Source: Vesta saturnalis
Taxonomy: Eukaryota > Arthropoda > Insecta > Coleoptera > Lampyridae
DNA: 64,000 nt
Direction: 5' to 3'
NCBI GenBank assembly: GCA_036346205.1
Contig: JARFJB010000889.1
Coordinates: 2,428,001-2,492,000 of the forward strand
Shown here: piece after piece, positions 23,461-34,239 of the stretch
How the letters are laid out: each line of letters opens with the position of its first letter
Position numbering within the stretch: position 1 is the first letter of the stretch
Made by a program: the position numbers and the translations under genes
Notes under the pieces: model-generated
The model's input: only the letters and a program-made list of their open reading frames with translations
Databases searched by the model: none
What the model was told of the DNA's origin: nothing

Positions 23461-25369
23461 AAACGCCACGTTTGGCAAGTGCGTGTTGTAGAGTACATAT
23501 GGAATAAAGGAGAAAGTGACCGGCAGCCCTTACCGAGCTCAGAAAATTGGAACACCAATATTAAGGAGCCCATGGTAGAAGTGGAGGTATTGCACCGGGC
23601 GACATGGGGTATACATGCCTTCCACCTATGAAGTTGTAGAATATAAGAGCTGAAAAGGAAGCATTAATTAGCTTACATTGCATCTTACAACAAAAATTTT
23701 TTTTCGTACGATTGCTGAATAAAGTAATTGTACTTAAAACAAAGCAGGATATTCATTAACCTAATCTAATTAAAAGGCATAAGTTATATAGTACTCCAAT
23801 CTGCTTATGGTTAGTTTCGTGTGTTGACAGCTTTAAGATTGAAGTACGCTGTTTACTTTGGTTTATTATTTAGGTTTCAACTGGTATATTATTGCCATTT
23901 TAAACTAATCAAATCTGTTTATTATCGTCGCGAAATTTAGCTTTTCTATTTTTTTTTAACTTCCTTTTTATCCAACTGAAGGGCAATAGTAAATAACAAC
24001 AATGACCACGTTAGCCCTCCCGACTTTAATTACCTACTTTTAGGGTCAGTTAATTACACTTAAAATTAAACACAGTAACAATGGTAAAAGTTAGATTACA
24101 TTTCAAATTTGCTCTCAAAGAAAAATATAGTAAGAAATACAATGTTTAATTAAACTTGGAATATAGTACCAATTATAAAATTGCAATCATAGAATAGACA
24201 TTATTTACGCGCCCTTTTATTTATTTAAGGAAGCATTTCACACATTTCAAAAATTGTACTGTTTTGATTATTATTATTTTCGTTTATTATTAATTTTCAA
24301 ACCGACAAAATCTATTCAAAAGCATCGCACTTCGTATTTAAGTTAAATTTGAGAAAAGAAAAAGTATTTAATTTAGAATTCCGATTTACAAATTAGAACT
24401 AGTTATTTGTTTATTTTATCTATTTATATGCTTTTGGTTTAAATTTTTATAATAAATTCATTACGAAAATAAGCAGCATTGTGAAAATAAAAACAATAAC
24501 CTATGTCAAACAGATGTTTAAAATTTAATGTCATATAGAGGTTAATAGACATTTTTAATCATATTTATTTAATTTTTACACTTATTTCGTTTTATATTAA
24601 GAAACTTTACAATGAAAAGTTAAGTAAAATTAAATTTTCTTATAAAATTAATTATTCAGATATTGAGAAAATTTGAACTAACACTTAAATTTAAAAAACA
24701 AACAAAATGCACCCACGTGCCACAAAAAAATAAAAAACGCCGAACGACTTTCAATAGCTTAGCTATCATCAACAGCGGTCGACTGGGACGAACTAAAGAA
24801 AATTCCTAATATATATACCATCAGCGTTGCTTATCTGGTGAAAGTGAAAGTGAAACTTATGAAAGCTTAATGAGTTCTGAGTAGCCTTAAAGGTCCTTGA
24901 TCGTCATTATTCATTAGAATTTGTTTGTTTCTAAACTTTCATAACAATCTAGTTCGTGTTTATTACTAACATGTTTGGTTAAGGATGTTAAGGGTGTTTT
25001 TTATTTATTTGTGGTACGTGAGTGTATTTTGTTTGATCCTTCCACAGTTCCAGTTTTCCAGATTTTTCACTGAAATTCTACCTTAGGAATTTTTTTCTGC
25101 TAAATTACGTATCGTATCAAAAAATTGCATAGAACATAACTAATCTATATGATTGAGGTCTATATACTGGTATTCTGATATTTTTTATCTTTGAAATATA
25201 CAGCTATTTCAGAAACATTTGTTAAAAATCAAAAACAGCTCCCAATAAAGTCTACCCCTCTCTGCCGCTGAATTTATCCCAAACATCAGTTGTAGGAGAA
25301 ATAAAAATAAGCTTAGATACAAAATGTGTGTGTATTCGTTCTGGAGTTATCGCGGGTATTAACATGCAT
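23461..25369. other. Non-coding AT-rich stretch
   Basis: No gene or recognisable transposon could be supported on either strand in this nearly 2-kb interval. Confidence 0.35.
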
Positions 25370-25430
25370 CCACACACACGCACACTCGCGTGCATACGCA
25401 CGAACCCACGCACGCACCCACACACACACG

Positions 25431-25491
<61 letters not shown>

Positions 25492-25544
25492 AAACACAGA
25501 CACAGACACAGACACAGACACAGACACACACACACACACGCACA

Positions 25545-25598
<54 letters not shown>

Positions 25599-25653
25599 CA
25601 CACACACATTCACACACAAACACAGACACACACACGCAAACATATACACACAG
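25370..25653. repeat. Compound (CA)n-type microsatellite
   Basis: Long runs of CA mixed with CACG, CACCCA, CAGA and short TA steps. It produces several overlapping Thr-His and Cys-Val frames on both strands that are not genes. Confidence 0.95.
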
Positions 25654-25912
25654 ACATCATGGACCATCTTGGCGAAATTTGGCCAAATGTTGTAAAATCA
25701 GCTAATAAGTCGATTTGGCGATAGTGAAAAAAAGTCGATTGCATAACTTTCTATACGTACAAATGTATATGCAGGTTGGAAGGTAATATATAAATGTGGT
25801 TGTAAACGAATTTCGTGAGTATCGTGACAAGGACGCAAAATTAACGAAATTTTAGTACACCAGTTTACACCAGTGTAAGTTGCTTTTTTTAAATTACCAT
25901 AATTAGCCAGAT

Positions 25913-25969
<57 letters not shown>
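25913..25969. repeat. (TA)n microsatellite
   Basis: Alternating TA, followed by a short TATG interruption. Confidence 0.95.
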
Positions 25970-25980
<11 letters not shown>

Positions 25981-26504
25981 GTTGAGAAAGTGTACTAAAT
26001 CTTTAGACTATTACCCTGAACTGGGATTATATCGAATCGCAGTGGTAATATTGGCCGATATAGTACGATTTCGATTTGCGCACTTTATGTTAACTGACCC
26101 TAAAACCAGGGCCCGATGTGGGAGGGGGCAAGCCGGACAACTGCCCAGAGCGGCAAAAATGAGGGGGGGGGGCGAAATTGAGGGCGCCGGGGGATTGCAC
26201 GGAGTCTTCAATTATCAGACAGCACTTTACCAAGCCAAGTCGAAAGACGGTAGAAGAAATACCTAAATAGGAAAGAACGAACCGATTCTTTCGATAGGTT
26301 ATGAAACTTCAATTCAGAATATACAAAAAAATATTTCACGAATTTCTTACTTATTTTATATTTATAAACGGCGACCCTTTTCGCTTCGTTTATGTTTGAC
26401 AAGAGATAAGTAATTATTTCCAGTAGTTTTTATATAAGTACTATAATATTTTTGGGGAATACGCTTTTATCAGTAGGTAAGATTGGAAGCTTTTGGAACA
26501 CACC
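25970..26504. other. Non-coding stretch
   Basis: A short GC-rich patch lies near 26100-26200. No gene is supported; the 94-codon plus frame at 25982 has no motif. Confidence 0.3.
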
Positions 26505-26740
26505 ACAATTCTGAGGTCCCACATTTCCAAGGTTGCCACAATTTCAAGGTCCCACCGGCTCAAGGTCGCGAAATAGGTAGGCCATGTTTATACACTACCT
26601 TCCCAAGGTCGCACATTTCTAATATTATCACAGCTGCAAGGTGAAGCAACATACGTATGCCACTAACACTCAACACTTTCTCAAGGCTATTTGCGTACCC
26701 TACCTACTCAGATAGCCATCTCACTTTTTCAAGGCTTGCT
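26505..26740 (+). repeat. Cluster of CAAGGTC-type short motifs
   Basis: Seven copies of a YCAAGGYYN-like word, plus a weaker AGGTC word at about 26513, occur within 230 bp, all on the plus strand, at about 26527, 26544, 26560, 26603, 26636, 26681 and 26729. Two (26560-26568 and 26603-26611) match the FTZ-F1/SF-1 half-site consensus YCAAGGYCR exactly. Neighbouring words (CCACA, CACATTTC) also recur, so it may simply be a degenerate minisatellite. Confidence 0.55.
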
Positions 26741-27158
26741 GATACCTCACTTAGAACCAAATTAAAAAAAATAATGATATGCTAATATATTTATTTGTTG
26801 CATGTACAAATGTAATCAGTGTATTATTCAGATATATGATTTTCTCTAGGAATGAAACATTTTGATTTAGTACAAGTGCAAAAGGTCCGTTCAACTTCTG
26901 TATCATTACACCTGCGTGGACGTGGTGCAAGTAATTGGTAATTGAGCGTACGTGCAATGTGGTGCTCATCAGAGGTGTTCCTGTAGCGGAGTGTCAGATG
27001 ACCGCCATTGGTTTATTCGAACTCGACACATGAAGCATTCAACCGTATCGTCTAAAGACGATCCTCTAGAGGAGTAGCAGATGTTCATCAGCGCTACATG
27101 ATGGTATACCATCACAGTATCTTCGATATATTTGAGCATATACACCGTGTGGTGTGTA

Positions 27159-27226
27159 CCTGTCTGTCTGTCTGTCTGTATCTCTGTCTGTCTGTCTGTA
27201 TGTCTGCCTGTTTGTTTGTCTGTATA
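27159..27226. repeat. (CTGT)n tetranucleotide repeat
   Basis: CTGT units with a few CTGC, TTGT and TATC variants. Confidence 0.9.
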
Positions 27227-27350
27227 GTAGTCGCCGCACTCAGTCAGTTAGTGTCGGCCTGCCTGGTCTGGGGTCGCAGTGTTGGGGACGACGTTTTTCT
27301 GAAAGAAATAAATCGTAAGTAGAAGCAGAGATCTGTCAGTTATACTTACT

Positions 27351-27491
27351 ATGCCTGTCTCGATCACTTGCAAAGACTACTTGTCGAAGCGCTGCATTAC
27401 GAACTCGGATGAATTCTTAAAGTCCGGCAACCTCTTCGACAGTTTCCGGTATCACCTACAGATGTACAATGGCGTGATCATACCGACTTAG
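27351..27491 (+). CDS. Small unrecognised ORF (46 codons)
   Basis: A short frame opens at ATG 27351 and closes at TAG 27489-27491. The peptide starts MPVSITCKDYLSKRC and has mixed, non-repetitive composition with no transmembrane segment. It lies at the outer side of the unrecognised gene block next to the Polinton. The base composition is similar to that block and richer in G+C than the surroundings. I do not recognise it; it may be a real short gene, one exon, or chance. Confidence 0.25.
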   Translation: MPVSITCKDYLSKRCITNSDEFLKSGNLFDSFRYHLQMYNGVIIPT

Positions 27492-27794
27492 TATAACTAG
27501 GCTATGCCAGTCAAGGTATAATGTTACAAGCCTAGTGTGGGCCCGGTCCGCTGTAATGAAAGAAAGAATTATTAATATAAACAAAGTAGTATCAAGACAT
27601 TACATACCGTGAACGTGAGACGGTCCCATGTGATGATGCGAGGTGTGTAGAATAGCCAGTACCACCCAGCGATAATAACGAACGCATAATTGCGTTGAGT
27701 GGCACTGTCTCCCGACGCCATCGTACACATAACGTTGTATAATGGTGGAAGCAAAAGTGCGACCAATCGTCATAGGGATGTGTGTAGCCCAAAA

Positions 27795-28004
27795 TCAGCC
27801 ATCGTCAAGTTCTTTGTCGTCATTGTCATGCATGTCGTCGACACCGTTTTCGTTATTTCCATGATCCTGTACCTGCGGAGCGGCGTTTGGAGCCCTGCCA
27901 TTGTCATTAGTCTCGTCCTGTATGCTGTTGTGTAACTGTTCCTGTGCACTTAGTTGTTGTATTACGTCTGACAGTTCTTGAGCGCTACGTTCGAATTGTT
28001 GCAT
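27795..28004 (-). CDS. Unrecognised 69-residue acidic ORF
   Basis: The frame starts at ATG 28004 and encodes a hydrophilic peptide. It begins with a heptad-like segment (MQQFERSAQELSDVIQQL), which could form a short coiled coil, and ends in an Asp/Asn/Glu-rich tail (NGVDDMHDNDDKELDDG). It lies 26 bases downstream of the stop of the acidic gene at 28031-28698 on the same strand. No family is recognised. It could be a separate small gene or the last exon of its upstream neighbour. Confidence 0.3.
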   Translation of the reverse strand: MQQFERSAQELSDVIQQLSAQEQLHNSIQDETNDNGRAPNAAPQVQDHGNNENGVDDMHDNDDKELDDG

Positions 28005-28030
28005 GTTGTGAGAGTGTCAATACAGTTATC

Positions 28031-28698
28031 CTAATCGTTACTCTCTTCAACGATGATTTCGTTACAAAAGTCAGTACGTGTTTCACGAAGTAGTCGCTGT
28101 TGTCTTAACGCGTTATTATCGTAGTAGTCGGAATCATAGCTGTAGGCAGGGTCCATGTCTACGTCGGAGTCGTAGTCACCAGTGTTGAGGTAATCGTTCC
28201 CAGCACAGGAAGAACATACTCCCTCAACACTGGATGATATGCTGACGAAGTCATCACTATCAGCGGTATGTTCGTCTATGTCGATTGGGAGTAGTGTCCC
28301 TCGTCACTGATAGTAATGATTTCGTCATTGGTCATGTCAAGTATTACTGTATCCGCATCAAGATTGTAATCTTGTAATGAGTCCAGGACTACGGTTGTCA
28401 GTTCATAAATTTCGTCGTCTCTGAATTGGGCGTCTACGGTAGCAGGAAAGGAGGGCGAGATATACAATACCTCAGGTGAAGAGGGTGAGGAATCCTGAAG
28501 TGTGGGAGTTGAAGGGAGGTAAACGTCAATTGGATAGGAAACCTGAGGTGTGGGAGTTGGCGGGGCGTCGGGGAGAGGAGGTGAGGAGGCTAGCGGGAAG
28601 AAATAAAACGTTAGACATGTATCAAGAATGGAACAAAAATTATAATTAAAAAAGCATTTGACTTGTTGGTTCTTACCTGGGGAGATGATGAGGAACAT
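28031..28698 (-). CDS. Unrecognised acidic, proline-rich protein (intron or frameshift inside)
   Basis: From ATG 28698 the frame reads MFLIISP. It then crosses an 87-bp stretch that starts GTAAGA and ends CCCGCTAG, has a pyrimidine-rich end, and looks like an in-frame intron. Next comes a Pro/Ser-rich part (SSPPLPDAPPTPTPQ), then an acidic region (DDEIYELTTVVLDSL, ILDMTNDEIITISDEG). Near 28276-28310 the frame shifts by one and the acidic text continues (ADSDDFVSISSSVEG, GDYDSDVDMDPAYSYDS) to a TAG at 28031-28033. The composition resembles a viral or transposon transactivator, but no family is recognised. The frameshift may be decay or a second intron. Confidence 0.42.
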
Positions 28699-28984
28699 GC
28701 TCTTGAAGTCATTGTACGTTCAGTAGTGTCAAATATAGAATCAGTTGTTTCCTCCACTAAAAACAACGTTTTTCCTGCATTTTTAGATGACATTTTTCAA
28801 TCAAATTTTTACTGACTGTAAAATTTTCCAAAAGTTATTTTGTGAACTTAGAATAATTTTCAATAAAATCTTTAAGGACTTGCAAAATTTACAAAAGTTA
28901 TTTTGTGGGCTTTCATCTTTTGTATACTAATGATAGTAATCGCTTATAGATTCTGTAAACCCAAGTGTAGCCGCAGCCGTAGTG

Positions 28985-29439
28985 GAGAATACTACGTCAA
29001 CCGTGAACAGAGGTAAGAGAGCGCTTTCATGTATTACTGCCACAGATGAGTAATTTACGTTCTCTTGCTTTTAGGCAGGTCATGAGCATGCTTGGCTTAT
29101 GATGGTCCCGTAGCGGTGGGAGGACGAGCTAACATCATAAGTCACGTTGTGGTACTACCGCTGGATGACACTCCCATCCTGAGGAGGTTGCTGGGAAACC
29201 GACCTTATACGAATCACGCGCAGGATGTGATGGAGCTACTCCAGGAAGGCGGTGCTGCCGGTGACCTGGTGGAGAGCGGGCAGTATTTCGACCGGGATGA
29301 CTGTGAGGTAGCGTTGAGGTTTTTGGATACTCCACCTCCAGCGAACGATTTTGATGTGGTATTATTGCGCACGTGGACAAAATACTGCTCACCCTACAAC
29401 CTGTATGTGAGCCGTATGAGAGGATGCAGTCACCCGTGA
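28985..29439 (+). CDS. Unrecognised ORF, possibly spliced
   Basis: An open frame at 29092-29439 encodes an ordinary globular-looking sequence with no low complexity (HVVVLPLDDTPILRRLLGN, QYFDRDDCEVALRFLDTP). No in-frame ATG lies near its left end. Upstream, a GTAAGAG at about 29012 and a CTTGCTTTTAG at about 29074 bracket a plausible short intron, so an earlier exon near 28950-29010 may supply the start. The product is not recognised. Directly downstream, in another frame, begins the SPxCxAEF repeat protein, so both may belong to one gene broken by a frameshift. Confidence 0.35.
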
Positions 29440-30056
29440 GTGAAGATCAGGTAGTATTGCACCGTGCCTTAAGTCCTGGCTGCATTGCAGAGTTTGGGGA
29501 TGAATGGTCTTAACTTGCGGAAGTTCGTTAATCGTCAGGCTCTGTAGCGCAGCCGGTACTGGGGAGAGAGTAATCTCCTATTACTCTGACAAGTGCATGC
29601 GTTGTAGATGTGCAATCGTCCACATCTGCAATATGCAGAATAGTAGGGAATCTATTTGAAGGTTTGCTGAGCCCTGCTTCTACCGTAGAATTTATGGAGG
29701 AGTGGTCGTACAGTAGTTCTACGGCAGGAGTAGAGGTCATGGAGCACATTTCTGATATTGTCCTGAGCCCTACTTGTATCGCAGAGTTCGCTGAAGAGCG
29801 GAGTCCTATTAACTCTTGGATACAAGTGGAGCAAATTGATGAGTCATCAGATAGTATATTCAGTCCTGTGTGTGCTGCTGATTTTATAGTTAATGAATGG
29901 TCGCTAAATGACTTAGCAGTATCTAGGAGTCCTGCAGCATCCATACAATACTTACCTGCGCAATCACCGGTGAGAGTGGAAAACGCAGTATCTTGTCCCC
30001 AGAGTGTATTGAGCCCTACATGCGCTGCGGAGTTTCTGGAAAACAGGTGGGGGTGA
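29425..30056 (+). CDS. Unrecognised protein with SPxCxAEF tandem motifs
   Basis: Five copies of a motif near [LF]SPxCxAEFxEExS occur at about 29469, 29669, 29762, 29860 and 30006, about 30-65 residues apart: LSPGCIAEFGDEWS, LSPASTVEFMEEWS, LSPTCIAEFAEERS, FSPVCAADFIVNEWS and LSPTCAAEFLENRW. A weaker RSPAASIQY copy lies between the last two. Comparing the copies, Ser, Cys, Ala, Glu, Phe and Leu codons differ mainly at the third base, as expected if this plus frame is translated. A TAA after the first copy (29511) and a frame change separate it from the other four, which sit in one frame ending at TGA 30054-30056. A 200-codon minus-strand frame over the same DNA is judged a shadow. Function unknown. 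Confidence 0.5.
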
Positions 30057-30413
30057 TACCTTGCTTCCACCCCAAAGCACATGGTAGGGTGAGATACAAT
30101 GCTGGGTAGCATATGAATGCTCAGCAACACTCTATTCCGATTATCACTGTTATTGTTTCTTTACCTGTACACTACTCTACCCCTCAACCTGACATGTCCA
30201 TCATACATATTATCCTATTCCTGGCGATATGTTACGTTGCGTCCTCGTTCGTATCGCTGGATATGATTTCTTTTTTTAACAGTTGTAATACATGATAGTA
30301 ATAAATGTTATAGACCAATAAAGATCAAAAAAAGGAATTATAACAAAACACGTAACTCTATCCGTTCATTTATACATTGTTTATACATTCTCTCTGTTAC
30401 AGATCGCAATAAA
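30057..30413. other. Spacer between the repeat protein and PolB
   Basis: No gene is supported. A TCTGTTACAG at about 30402 just before the PolB start codon looks like an intron acceptor, so part of this spacer may be a 5' UTR intron. Confidence 0.3.
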
Positions 30414-33400
30414 ATGTTTCAATGTGAATGTCTCTACTGCGACATCAAAAAAATGTGTTGGATAAGTATTCCAACTACCCCACCGTCAGAGATGCCGCTG
30501 GTTGTACCGAAAAACCGTACCGCCTTTAGGAATGTGGCGCAACCAAGTACTTCCGATGCGAACAGAACGGAACATAGTCATATTGCTGAGCATCTTGCAC
30601 AACCTGGACCATCAGTGTTAAACAACTTAAAGAATAGTAATCAACATAGGCATGCTGATGATTCCTTTGCAGAACCAGGACCATTGGGTTTGAACAACTT
30701 ACGGAAGCGTAAGTCAGACCAAAGCAGCGAAACAGTACAAAATAAAAGTAGCAAAAGTGTTGAAATTGTGCACTGCACTGATTGTTCGATTGATGTTCCT
30801 CGATATGCTTATCAAGGACACCTTAGAAGCAATAAATGTGTGTTTACTCGTTGATACTGGGGTTGAAGTGATTCGCAGTGCTTTTAAACAACGCATTGTT
30901 TCGTATAGGCTATGACCAGGCAATACCCATACGGATGTGCAGATGTTTATGGGTGACGTTAAAGTGAATGTTTTGAAACTAATACGAATTCAGTTGCAGA
31001 AACACTTCTCGTTGAAATGCAATGTTAAGTTGTTTGGATTGTACTTTCTGAACAGTAGAGAAAGTACTGAATTAGAGTCCTTTCAAACGAAATATGATAT
31101 ATTGAGTGTCGGGATGGTGTTGGAAGAGTATTTTCAAAGAGTAGTGGAAATATTGGATGCTAAGGAATCAGAATTTCAGCATAAAGATTCTGGTAAGTGT
31201 GAGTTATGAGTAGTAGGGTAATACGTTATTACTATATGTTGTTTCGTAGGGTGGTCGCTGGTGAATTTCGTATATTTAGAGGTAAACATGATGAAATTTT
31301 CTCCCACTACGGGTTCATCCTATATGAAATGAAATTTCGCATAAACACGCCATAGTGATAATTTCTGCTCCGCGTGGGCTATTGTATTAGCATTAGTGAC
31401 ACCGAAGGGGTTACCACAACGGACGACTTCTTACCCTCGAGAGTGATGTGAAACGGATATATAATGAACATTTGAAAACTGTTGTTCCAATGTTACCACT
31501 AACTGATGAACAATTGGTGATCCATGAACAAAGTCGTAATTGTTATATTCATTCAAATTGCAATTTAAACTATCAATCACCTACATATACTCCAGTTATT
31601 TTCTATAATCTCAGTGGTTATAATGTCCAACTGTTCATCAAACAGTTAGCGAGTGAAACTGAAGAAATTACCGTACTCCCTGTTAATAGTGAAAAATATA
31701 TAACGTTCGGTAAGCATATTTATGTAGACCAATTCATTAACATTCGCGGCCTTAGGGAAAAGAAGTACATAAATTTGCGATTCGTCGATAGTTGTAGGTT
31801 CATGGCGGCATCCTTAGATACTCTATCACATAATTTATAAGATGATCAATTTAGAGAGGTAAGGAAATATTTTGATGATCCCAATAACTTTAACTTAGAA
31901 AGAAAGGTAATTTCCCCTACGCGTACGTAGATAATTTTAATAAATTAGTTGATGACACTGTACCTTCCTATGACAAATTCTACGATAAAATGCGTGATGA
32001 AAATATATTTGAAGAAGAATACTGTCGCGTCCTACTGGTGTAGGATGACTTTAAGTGTAATACACTCGGGGATTATGCTGATATATATTTAAAATCAGAC
32101 GTGTTGCTGTTGGCTGACGTGTTCGAAAACTTTAGGCGGCTATGTATAGACATGTATGGATTAGAACCAGCGCAATATGTTATAATACTTGAATTGGGCT
32201 GGGATGCTATATTGAAATGTACTAACGTAGAGTTAGAATTATTGACTGATATGGATATGTACCACTTTTTTAAGAAAAATATGGTGGAGTGAATTTGAAG
32301 AGGAAATTAGGCAATTCAATGTATTAATGGTTAATGATGATGACGATTTCGGGTTTGTACTAGAGGTTGATATACACTATCCGCATCACCAACATGATGA
32401 GCACAATAATTATCCTATTTGTCACGAAATGATTTACGCACCACATTCCAAGGAGGAAAAATGAATTCCTAACTTATGTGATAAGACCAACTATGTTATA
32501 CATTACCGATATTATAATAATGTATTCAGCATGTGTTAATTGTTACTCATATTCATACAGTTTTACGGTTTCGTCAAAGTCCTTGTCTAATACCATACAT
32601 AGACCTTAATACAACTCTTCGAAATCAAGCCAAGAACAAATTCGAAAAGGATTTCTTTAAATGCATGAACAATGGTGTATTTGTTAAAAAAGTAGAGAAT
32701 GTCGACAAAAGAAGAGTAATAAAGTTATTAACACATTGAGAAAATAAAGGGCGTCGCTTGGGTCTAACACGGTACGTCGTTAAACCGCAATTTAAGAATT
32801 TTATTCAATTTACTGATAAACTATTTGCAGTGGAATTGTCCAAATAGGTCGTTACTTATGACAAACCCGTATATGTTGGATTTAGTATTTTAGATCTTTC
32901 CAAAGTTATAATGTGTCGATTTTTACGATTTTTCGCAGTCATTACGGTAATAATGTAACATTGCTCTATACAGAGACAGAATCTTTAATTGTCCAGATAA
33001 CAACTGATGACGTGTATGCGCGTATGCGGAATAATGTTGATGTATATGACACATCCAACTATCAAAACGGTCTGCATGGTATTACAACGAATACATCTGT
33101 CGTCGGAAGAATGATAGATGAGTATGCAGTGAAAGCTATTCAATATTTTTATTGATCCAGGATCAAAATCGTATTGTCTAAACCTTGCTGATGATCAAGT
33201 GGTTAAGAAAGCGAAAGGTGTTAAGAAAATCGTTATTCAAAAAGTACGGACGGAGGTAGACTACAAATCTGTTGCAGATGCGTCCGATAAAACAGTAATG
33301 TGTTAAAAGTTCGTGTTTAGATCAACTTTGCATGACATATACTCTGAAATGTTAAATAAAATCGCCTTTAGGTCCCAGGATGACAAACGGTATCGATTGC

Positions 33401-33468
33401 GTGACACGTGTACAACATTGGTGTGGGGGCATTGGCGAATTCGGGAATGGAGAACGTCGATCCTTTGA
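30414..33468 (+). pseudogene. polB: Polinton DNA polymerase B (copy 2), decayed, with an intron
   Basis: This is the protein-primed family B polymerase that replicates the element. The N-terminal region (30414-30854) has a zinc-finger-like HCTDCSIDVPRYAYQGHL and a duplicated PGPxxLNNL segment. Next comes a block at 30937-31192, a 57-bp intron, and the exonuclease region at 31448-31840 (VIFYNLSGYNVQLFI, FVDSCRFMAASLDTL). The SDVLLLADVFENFR block is at 32096 and KNKFEKDFFKCMNNGVFVKK near 32630. The metal-binding motif near 32968-32984 reads YTETES instead of YxDTDS. The C-terminus is LVWGHWRIREW ending at 33468. Multiple stops and shifts make it inactive. Confidence 0.88.
31193..31249 (+). other. 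Spliceosomal intron in the Polinton DNA polymerase B
   Basis: The 57-bp segment starts GTAAGTGTGAG and ends TTTCGTAG. The residues before it (HKDSG) and after it (WSLVNFVYLEVN) are adjacent in related polymerases and are in phase only if this segment is removed. Its size matches the other short introns in the window. Confidence 0.75.
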
Positions 33469-34239
33469 GCGGTCTACTAGAGGTTACTAGGCAAATGAAT
33501 TTATATAATCCAGATAGTAACTAATAGTTTGGGTACTGTAGTTTTAGATGTGTATATATTATCTCCATAATGAAGCTCTGAACATATATAATGATTCATG
33601 TTAATATGTACAATATCGATACAGCATTCCAGGTCGGCTACTTCATGTAGTAACTTTTAGTGGAATATAGACTAATATTATATCATAATTCATTATCGAG
33701 GAAATGTATACATAATGTACTCATATTGGGTGATATATAAAAGAAATAAACAAAATATGTATTTACAATTTTTATTTCAAAAAGTTTACAAGCTTTACTG
33801 CATTACATAAGTATCGTACAGATGGTATACATTAGACAGAGCACAGTGACATAATGAATCACAATGATAATAACACACTGGTTGCAAAGCAGCAAGAGTA
33901 GGATGTTCCTCAAGTTCTATAACGGGTTGTGTAACAAATTTTCTGATGCAATCCGCTTTCTCTCTACCCTTAACTTAGGTAGTATATGTAGGTTGAATCA
34001 AGGGACTGAGAATTCTTCGAAATTGGTGTGGTGGTGTATGCCCCTCTTCCATTTTATACAGTGTTGATTATGTATTAACCAAGTAGATTGACGGCAACTC
34101 TCCACATCTAACGTATGCCATGAATACGGCGATTTAAACATGTAGTGGGCCACTTGTGTTCCATTAAAAATTGCGAGTTCTTTCGGAACAAAAACTTGAA
34201 ATTTGAAACATTTGTACGTCGATTATGCCGGGCATCGTA
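33469..34239. other. Spacer between convergent PolB and capsid genes
   Basis: No gene is supported. An AATAAA near 33747 on the plus strand could serve the polymerase transcript. The 67- and 96-codon plus frames at 33864 and 34145 are chance or antisense to the capsid gene. Confidence 0.35.

Noticed and set aside
25252..25724. Several 98-132 codon frames rich in Thr-His or Cys-Val
   Set aside because: All are translations of a compound CA microsatellite on both strands.
28031..28100. LXCXE-like retinoblastoma-binding motif in the acidic protein (DFCNE)
   Set aside because: The required Leu is Asp, so the motif is not met.
29528..30130. 200-codon minus-strand open frame with SAAHVGLN-type repeats
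   Set aside because: It overlaps the plus-strand SPxCxAEF repeats; codon differences between units are mostly synonymous on the plus strand, not here.
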